Both the position numbers and the translations under genes were made by a program. A stretch of 64,000 bases of DNA from PALSA-612 sp963742925 (GTDB lineage: Bacteria > Actinomycetota > Thermoleophilia > Gaiellales > Gaiellaceae), in contig CAVUNV010000009.1 of assembly GCA_963742925.1 (NCBI GenBank), positions 1-64,000 on the forward strand. The letters run 5' to 3'. The notes beneath the pieces were generated by a model. It worked only from the letters and a program-made list of their open reading frames with translations. It did not search any database and had not been told where the DNA came from. Below are positions 59,349 to 64,000 of this stretch, piece after piece. The first letter of the stretch is position 1, and each line of letters starts with the position of its first letter.

Positions 59349-60526
59349 TCGCGAGGGACGAGCAGCGCCCGCCGCTCGGGGATCCGCGACCACGGCGCGA
59401 CCTCGACGACCGTGCACACTGCGCCCGCACCGGCGCTCGCACGCGCCTGACGCAGGCCCTCCTTCAACCTCTCGTCCGCTCGCGCGCCTTCCGGCCGGAC
59501 GAGCTCGAGCTGCTGCCCCGTCCACTCCGCGAGCTCGAGGAGCTCGAGCCCGAGCACCGTCACCGGCGCCGGCAGCTCGGACAGCTTCGGCCCCAGCGCG
59601 ACGCGCAGGCGCTCACTCTCCGCCGTCGGCTCGCGCAGCGTCATCGACCGCTGCCACGAGCCGCCGCCGACGAGCCGCGCCGAGAGGACGACCTTCCGCA
59701 CGGCACGGTCGGCGCGCTCCGCCCGTCCCAGCGTCCGCTCCACCAGCACAGAGAGCGCGCGATGCAACGTGAGCATCTGTCCGACCGCCTCGCCGAACTC
59801 GAGCCGCTCGGCGATCTCGACCGGAGGGCGGCGGGGCCTGACGCGACCTTTGTCCCCTCCTCGCGCCAGGCTCCACGCTCGCCGTCCGTCCTGTCCCAGG
59901 CGCTCCGCGACGGCGGAGCCGGGAAGCGACGCAAGCTGTCCCACGGTTCGCATCCCGAGGCCCTCGAGCTCGGCGTACCGCTTCTCGTCGAGGGGCAGGA
60001 GCGAGAGCGGCAGCGGTGCGAGGAAGTCCGACGGCCGCTCGCCCTCGACGACGAGCGCCTGCCCCGGCCTCGCGACGCTCGCGGCGGCGAGCGCGGCGAA
60101 CTTCCGCTCGGCGGCTCCGGCGCACGCGTCCCACGAGGAGCCGAGGGCGGCGAGCGCACGCTCGAGCGCGCCGGCGACACCGCCGTAGAGGCGCTCGACG
60201 CCACGCGTCTCGAAGTAGAGGCAGCCGATCCCGGCAGGTTCGATCGAAAAGCCCTCGTCCTCGAGCCGGCGAACGATCCCCTCCCACGCCTGGTCGGCCT
60301 CGGCCGGATCCTGCTCGACGAGCTCGAGCGACGGGCACATGGCGAGTGCCTCGCCGAGCCGCATGCCCGGTTGCACGCCGGCCGTCTCGGCAGCTGCCGT
60401 CACGGGGCCGACGACGGGGTCGGACCCCGGGAGCGGAGCCAGCGCCGCCGCCCGGGTCGCAAGGCGTGGCCGCTCCCGGAGCGCCGCCCGCAGCTCGAAT
60501 CCCGGGATGAGGATGCAGGCGATCAC
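59345..60526 (-). CDS. imuB: ImuB, non-catalytic Y-family polymerase homologue
   Basis: The 393-residue protein has the Y-family fold (CILIPGFELRAALRERPRLA; GCLYFETRGVERLYGGVAGA; LEGLGMRTVGQLASLPGSAV) but lacks the catalytic carboxylates: no DMDAFF-type motif at the start and no SIDE motif. This is typical of ImuB, which links DnaE2 to the clamp. GTG 60526 is preceded by a promoter carrying two LexA boxes, so it is SOS-induced. No imuA-type gene is adjacent; DUF6504 follows instead. Confidence 0.88.
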   Translation of the reverse strand: MIACILIPGFELRAALRERPRLATRAAALAPLPGSDPVVGPVTAAAETAGVQPGMRLGEALAMCPSLELVEQDPAEADQAWEGIVRRLEDEGFSIEPAGIGCLYFETRGVERLYGGVAGALERALAALGSSWDACAGAAERKFAALAAASVARPGQALVVEGERPSDFLAPLPLSLLPLDEKRYAELEGLGMRTVGQLASLPGSAVAERLGQDGRRAWSLARGGDKGRVRPRRPPVEIAERLEFGEAVGQMLTLHRALSVLVERTLGRAERADRAVRKVVLSARLVGGGSWQRSMTLREPTAESERLRVALGPKLSELPAPVTVLGLELLELAEWTGQQLELVRPEGARADERLKEGLRQARASAGAGAVCTVVEVAPWSRIPERRALLVPRD

Positions 60527-60528
60527 AG

Positions 60529-60566
60529 GAACGTATGTTCTACACGAACATATGTTCCCTTGTCAA
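60529..60566 (-). promoter_or_regulatory. SOS promoter with two LexA boxes
   Basis: Two perfect GAACnnnnGTTC boxes are seen: GAACGTATGTTC (60529-60540) and GAACATATGTTC (60546-60557), centres 17 bp apart. On the minus strand -35 TTGACA (60566-60561) and -10 TAGAAC (60542-60537) have an 18-nt spacer, so one box fills the spacer and the other covers the -10 and start site. Transcription should begin within a few bases of the imuB GTG. Confidence 0.88.
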
Positions 60567-60597
60567 GTAGGCGGCGACTATCCCTTGACAGTAGGTA

Positions 60598-61497
60598 TCA
60601 ACGGTCGAGAATCTCAACCGAGTCGCCGTCTGCGAGCTCGTGCGCCCTCCCGACGCGCTGGCCGGGGAAGCGCGCCGACGCGCCCCACACGCGGGCGCCG
60701 GTGCAGCGCTCGGCCAGCGCGTGGTGGATCGAGTCGGCCACGTCCTCGACCGTCACCGGCGGATGGAGCGCAACCGGCTCGCCGCCGTCCCGCAGGAAGA
60801 CGCGGGCGAGCCCCGTCAACCGCCACACGGCCCGCCGGAACGCGTCGAGGCTCGCGTCGTCGAGCACCGAGACGGGCACGACCTCGAGCTCCGGATGGCT
60901 GGGCGGCGGCGCTTCGTCGGCCTTCGTCGCCGCCAGGATCGACGGTCGCTCGATGCCGGCGGCCGCCACCTCCGCCCGGACCGTCTCGAGCTCGTCGAGC
61001 GGCGCGCCTGCCGCGTGGCAGTAGACGATGGCGTCCGCGCCGCGGAGGACACCGAGGAGCGCCCGGCCTCCGCCACGGCCCTCGCTCGCCCCCTCGATCA
61101 GCCCCGGAATCTCGACGAACTGCACGAGCACGCCCTCGATCCGCGTCAGCGCCGGCACCGGCCGCGTGGTCGTGAACGCGTAGTCGCCAGTCCTGATCTG
61201 GATCGACGACAGCGCCTGAAGGAGCGACGACTTGCCGGCATTCGGCGGGCCGACCAGCGCAATCTGCGCCGCGCCTTCCCGACGCACGGCGATCGAGTCC
61301 CGGCTCAGGACACGGCCGCGAACGCGCGTCTCCACGATCTGCGAGCTCACCCACTTGCGGATGTCCGCGTAGGGGCCGTTCTTGTAGTTGGGCAGCTCGG
61401 CCAGGATGGTGCGCAGCTCGCGTGTGCGCTCGGAGCCTTCCTTGCCGACCAGCCGGCGCTTGATCAGCTGCATCTGGGTTCGGTGGGGCATGGGCAT
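60598..61497 (-). CDS. GTPase of the DRG/Obg-related class with TGS domain
   Basis: The 299-residue GTPase has an N-terminal helical region (QMQLIKRRLVGKEGSERTRE), a G domain with LVGPPNAGKSSLLQALS (G1), VEIPGLIEGASEGRGGGRAL (G3) and ATKAD (G4), and a TGS domain at the C-terminus (DVADSIHHALAERCTGARVW, LADGDSVEILDR). This order is like archaeal/eukaryotic DRG proteins more than bacterial Obg. Role unknown, probably ribosome-linked. AAAGGAG precedes ATG 61497. A structured leader lies upstream. Confidence 0.85.
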   Translation of the reverse strand: MPMPHRTQMQLIKRRLVGKEGSERTRELRTILAELPNYKNGPYADIRKWVSSQIVETRVRGRVLSRDSIAVRREGAAQIALVGPPNAGKSSLLQALSSIQIRTGDYAFTTTRPVPALTRIEGVLVQFVEIPGLIEGASEGRGGGRALLGVLRGADAIVYCHAAGAPLDELETVRAEVAAAGIERPSILAATKADEAPPPSHPELEVVPVSVLDDASLDAFRRAVWRLTGLARVFLRDGGEPVALHPPVTVEDVADSIHHALAERCTGARVWGASARFPGQRVGRAHELADGDSVEILDR

Positions 61498-61685
61498 TGC
61501 GGACTCCTTTCCTCTGTGGTGCTGTGAAGCGGGAAAGGGGCCGCGAGCCCAGGCTGCAGCGCAGCCGCGAGTTCGCGTCCTGATTCCCGCCGCTTCCCTC
61601 GACGCCTAGGTGGGAAGCGGCGGACTAGCCGTTCTGGCCGAAGATCCTCGCGAGCCAGCGATCCATCGCCGCGCGAGAGTAGCAA
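61498..61685 (-). promoter_or_regulatory. Leader of the DRG-like GTPase gene: 13-codon ORF and strong hairpin
   Basis: On the minus strand a TACTCT -10-like hexamer (about 61681-61676) is followed 9 nt later by a tiny ORF, ATG 61666 to TAG 61625 (MDRWLARIFGQNG). Immediately after its stop is a perfect 12-bp stem CCGCCGCTTCCC / GGGAAGCGGCGG (61623-61612 and 61598-61587), then a smaller stem GGCTGC / GCAGCC and the ribosome-binding site of the GTPase. This resembles an attenuation or leader-peptide arrangement. Coding of the 13-mer is unproven. Confidence 0.4.
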
Positions 61686-62048
61686 CTACAAGCGGTCGAG
61701 TTGCTCCCGCGTCCGCTCGTTGCGCACGTTGCCGGTGTTGAGCGTCGTCTTCGGCTCGATCAGGACGACGTGGCAGTCGCCCTCGGCACGCGGGCAGTGC
61801 TCGACACCGCGCGGCACGACGATCAGCTCGCCGGGCTCGAGAACCACGTCGCCGTCCCGGAACTGCATCCGCATCCGCCCGGAGACGACGAGGAAGAGCT
61901 CGTCCTCGTCGTCGTGGTGGTGCCAGACGAACTCGCCCTCGAACTTCACGACCTTCACGTAGCCGTCGTTCAGCTCGGCGACGATCTTCGGGCTCCAGGG
62001 CTCGTCGAAGGCCGCCAGCTTCTCTGCCAGGTTCACCTTGCCGGCCAT
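61686..62048 (-). CDS. Single-domain cupin protein
   Basis: The 120-residue cupin has the motif 1 ligands in GEFVWHHHDDEDELFLVVSG and motif 2 in PGELIVVPRGVEHCPRAEGD. Such proteins often bind Fe, Mn or Zn and act as small dioxygenases, isomerases or storage-type binders; the substrate is unknown. It lies downstream of the GNAT gene on the same strand (9-base gap). Confidence 0.82.
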   Translation of the reverse strand: MAGKVNLAEKLAAFDEPWSPKIVAELNDGYVKVVKFEGEFVWHHHDDEDELFLVVSGRMRMQFRDGDVVLEPGELIVVPRGVEHCPRAEGDCHVVLIEPKTTLNTGNVRNERTREQLDRL

Positions 62049-62057
62049 GCCGACACG

Positions 62058-62921
62058 CTACCGCTCGCGGGCGTAGCGGAGGAACCGCGAGGTCTCGACG
62101 AAGCCGATCGACTCGTACAAGGCCTTCGCGCCAGGGTTGTCCGGGTCGACCACGGCGTACACCACCGCCCGGGTTGCGCCCTCCTCCCGGAGCCGCCGCA
62201 GCGCGAAACGGCATACGGCCGACCCGAGCCCGAGGCGCCGGAAGTCGCGATGCGTGCCGACGGGCTCGAGCTCCCCCGCGCGGTTGTCCGGGTCGAGCCA
62301 CGCCAGGCAGTACGCCGCGAGCCGCCCGTCAGGAGCCTCCACGACGCAGTCCAGACCCGGTCGGTACGGCCAGGCGCCCTGGACGTCCCGGAAGCTCGCC
62401 TCGGTGACTCGTGAGGGCTCCCACACCGCCCGGTGGAGCTCGACCCGGGCGGCAAGATCGGCAGGCTCGACCGTTCGCAGCCGGAAGCCGGCCGGCAGCT
62501 CGACCGGCGGCTCTTCCGCGAGCTCGCGGTGGTGGACGGCGAGCACCTTCGCTGCGGCGTCGAACCGGTAACCCCGTTGCTCGAGGATCTCGAGCGCCGC
62601 CGTGTCGGTCGACTGCACCTCCACCGCGAGACCGACTCCGGATGCCTCGCTCTCCGCCCACTCCATTACGGCTGCCACCAGCGAACGGCGCAGGTCCGGC
62701 CGGATGCACCAGAACAGCATCGAGTCCGGCAGCCGCAGCCACGCCCACGCGACGTCCCTGCCGTCGCGCTGCCAGAGGCGCACCCGCCACTCCTGCTCGC
62801 GTCCACGATGCTGGAATCGCATCCAGGCCAGATCGCCGACGTGCCACGGAGCAAATCGCCCCTCGATTCGCCAGGTCTCGGCCGTCACGCACTGCATTCG
62901 GCGAAGCGTTTCGGTGTCCAT
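62058..62921 (-). CDS. Tandem GNAT acetyltransferase
   Basis: The 287-residue protein has two GNAT-like domains. The second (about 150-287) has the acetyl-CoA loop HRDFRRLGLGSAVCRFALRR and DPDNPGAKALYESIGFVETS; the first is more divergent (VVAAVMEW-like helix, TAALEILEQRGYRFDA). Tandem GNATs of this size include mycothiol synthase, but substrate residues cannot be checked here. The ATG at 62921 abuts the end of the ggt gene. Confidence 0.75.
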   Translation of the reverse strand: MDTETLRRMQCVTAETWRIEGRFAPWHVGDLAWMRFQHRGREQEWRVRLWQRDGRDVAWAWLRLPDSMLFWCIRPDLRRSLVAAVMEWAESEASGVGLAVEVQSTDTAALEILEQRGYRFDAAAKVLAVHHRELAEEPPVELPAGFRLRTVEPADLAARVELHRAVWEPSRVTEASFRDVQGAWPYRPGLDCVVEAPDGRLAAYCLAWLDPDNRAGELEPVGTHRDFRRLGLGSAVCRFALRRLREEGATRAVVYAVVDPDNPGAKALYESIGFVETSRFLRYARER

Positions 62922-64000
62922 CTAGATCCCCGCCGCGTAGCCGTCCTTCCGCGGATCGGAGCCGCCGACGAGCGCGTCGCCCTGCACGAGGATCGCCTGT
63001 CCGCCCCCGAACCCGCCGACCTGGGTCTCGCGCACCGTGCGGTAGCCGAGCCGCTCGAGCTCGACGTCGCGCTCCCACAACCCCTCCTCGAGCCGCACGA
63101 GGTCCCCGTCGACGCGGAACCGCGGCCGGTCGAGGGCCGCCTGCGGGTCGAGCCCGTCGTCGACGAGCCCCGAGACGAGCTGCATGTGCGCCTGGGCCTG
63201 GATGAAGCCGCCCATCACGCCGAACGGGCCGAGCAGCGAGCCGTCGCGGAACAGCATGCCCGGGATGATCGTGTGGTAGGGGCGGCGGCCCGGCTCGACG
63301 GCACCCGAGACGGCGAAGCAGGCGCCGCGGTTCTGCAGGACGACGCCGGTGCCCGGCGCGACGACCCGCGAGCCGAAGCCCTCGAACAGGCTCTGGATGA
63401 ACGAGACGGCCATCCGGTCTCCATCCACGGCGCAGAGGTAGACCGTGCCGCCGGGCGGCTCGGTCACCGCAGCCTCCTGCCCGCTCCGGCGCAGGTCGAG
63501 ATACGCGGGATCGATCAGCTCGGAGACGTCGGCGCCGTCGCGCACGCGTGCGAGCCCGTCCTCGAGCGCGAGCTTCGCGCAGCGGACGCGGCTGGCCAGG
63601 CTCGGCGAGGAGCGCTCCAGCAGCCCGAGCGCCTCGAGCGCGACGACGCCCTGCGTCGGCGGCGGCAGCTCGACCACCTCCGTGCCGCGATAGGTCAGGC
63701 GGAGCGGCTCGACCCACCGTGGCTCGAAGGTGGCGAGATCTTCGGCTTCGAGCCAGCTCACGTCCGCGATCGAGGCGGCCACCGATCCGTGGTAGAAGCC
63801 GCCCGGCCCCTCGTCGGCGATGCGGCGGAGGGTGCCGCCGAGCTCGGGGAAGCGGACGATCTCGCCCACCCGGGGCGGCGGGCCGAGCTCGGCCGGGCCG
63901 CCGCGGAGCTGCCACCCTTCCGAGGCTCGCGGAGCGATCGCGAAGCCCTGCTTCGGCGAGGTCGATCGCATCCGCGAGGCAGGAGTCGAGGCCCAGCCGT
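62922..64000 (-). CDS. ggt: Gamma-glutamyltranspeptidase, 5' end beyond window, one probable frameshift
   Basis: The visible part holds the end of the large subunit and the whole small subunit. The nucleophile threonine of self-cleavage is in PPGGTVYLCAVDGDRMAVSF; also seen are IQSLFEGFGSRVVAPGTGVV, IIPGMLFRDGSLLGPFGVMG and AALDRPRFRV. The 349-codon frame ends at 63971 with an artificial start; upstream the family sequence (DSCLADAIDLAEAG) continues in another frame to the window edge, suggesting a one-base indel near 63950. It would cleave gamma-glutamyl amides such as glutathione. Confidence 0.8.
   Translation of the reverse strand, partial: GWASTPASRMRSTSPKQGFAIAPRASEGWQLRGGPAELGPPPRVGEIVRFPELGGTLRRIADEGPGGFYHGSVAASIADVSWLEAEDLATFEPRWVEPLRLTYRGTEVVELPPPTQGVVALEALGLLERSSPSLASRVRCAKLALEDGLARVRDGADVSELIDPAYLDLRRSGQEAAVTEPPGGTVYLCAVDGDRMAVSFIQSLFEGFGSRVVAPGTGVVLQNRGACFAVSGAVEPGRRPYHTIIPGMLFRDGSLLGPFGVMGGFIQAQAHMQLVSGLVDDGLDPQAALDRPRFRVDGDLVRLEEGLWERDVELERLGYRTVRETQVGGFGGGQAILVQGDALVGGSDPRKDGYAAGI

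Noticed and set aside
61500..61600. Fifth copy of the dispersed element near AAAGGGGCCGCGAGCC
   Set aside because: It lacks the GGGGGAAAC hairpin and the GAGCTAC block; resemblance is limited to GC-rich words.

Overview
The window reads as chromosomal DNA of a high-GC actinobacterium, most likely class Thermoleophilia (Gaiellales-like). This is inferred from gene content and style: dense cistrons with ATGA/GTGA overlaps, many apparently leaderless promoters, GarA and FtsR-like regulators, a MurT/GatD pair, an ImuB/DnaE2 mutasome, and a one-motif RsiG-type protein of the kind described in Rubrobacter. Nearly everything is core or housekeeping. I see no prophage, insertion sequence, CRISPR array or plasmid function.

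Layout. 0-1.5 kb: the damaged 3' end of a sugar/nucleoside ABC permease and a RodZ-like protein. 1.5-9.7 kb (+): cinA, thpR, recA, recX, rny, miaB, miaA, dapF. 9.8-11.7 kb (-): dapC-dapD. 11.8-14 kb (+): hflX-dut-nudix. 14-16.2 kb (-): murT-gatD (lipid II amidation). 16.3-19.1 kb: a homing-endonuclease-repeat protein and two tail-to-tail sigma-70 genes. 19.5-23.2 kb: small genes and the pgsA, rsiG-like, garA, ftsR-like, apt series. 23.3-30.3 kb: an accessory stretch with a formimidoylglutamate deiminase-like enzyme, a broken secreted propeller protein, a GH99-like enzyme, another secreted protein, tRNA-Pro and an M23 peptidase. 30.3-40.6 kb (-): XRE regulator, proS, ispG, site-2 protease, dxr, cdsA, uppS, frr, pyrH, tsf, rpsB, a classical translation/isoprenoid/phospholipid block. 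40.7-50.6 kb (-): a short photolyase, rluD, lspA, DksA-like, DUF167, DivIVA-like, yggT, sepF, yggS, a DHH-CBS-CCA fusion, ridA, a HisB-like gene and murA. 50.6-64 kb: an HD protein, class V aminotransferase, EEP phosphatase, glycosyltransferase, dnaE2, bicupin, DUF6504 with imuB under two LexA boxes, a GTPase, cupin, GNAT and gamma-glutamyltranspeptidase.

The most distinctive signals are: (1) a dispersed element of about 100 bp with two hairpins, in four copies, each attached to the 3' end of a gene on the coding strand, with the second stem conserved by compensating changes; (2) an 80-residue RsiG-like protein carrying exactly one c-di-GMP signature; (3) key-residue losses in enzymes that look essential (DapF with both catalytic cysteines as serine, MurA with Asp for Cys, a HisB-like protein without its histidine motif); (4) conserved N-termini that run past any ATG/GTG/TTG, two of them ending at CTG codons in CTGA overlaps; (5) SOS control of imuB.

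Several genes, including proS, carry small indels that cancel or nearly cancel. Because proS should be essential, consensus errors are at least as likely as decay, and these genes are marked as frameshifted rather than dead.
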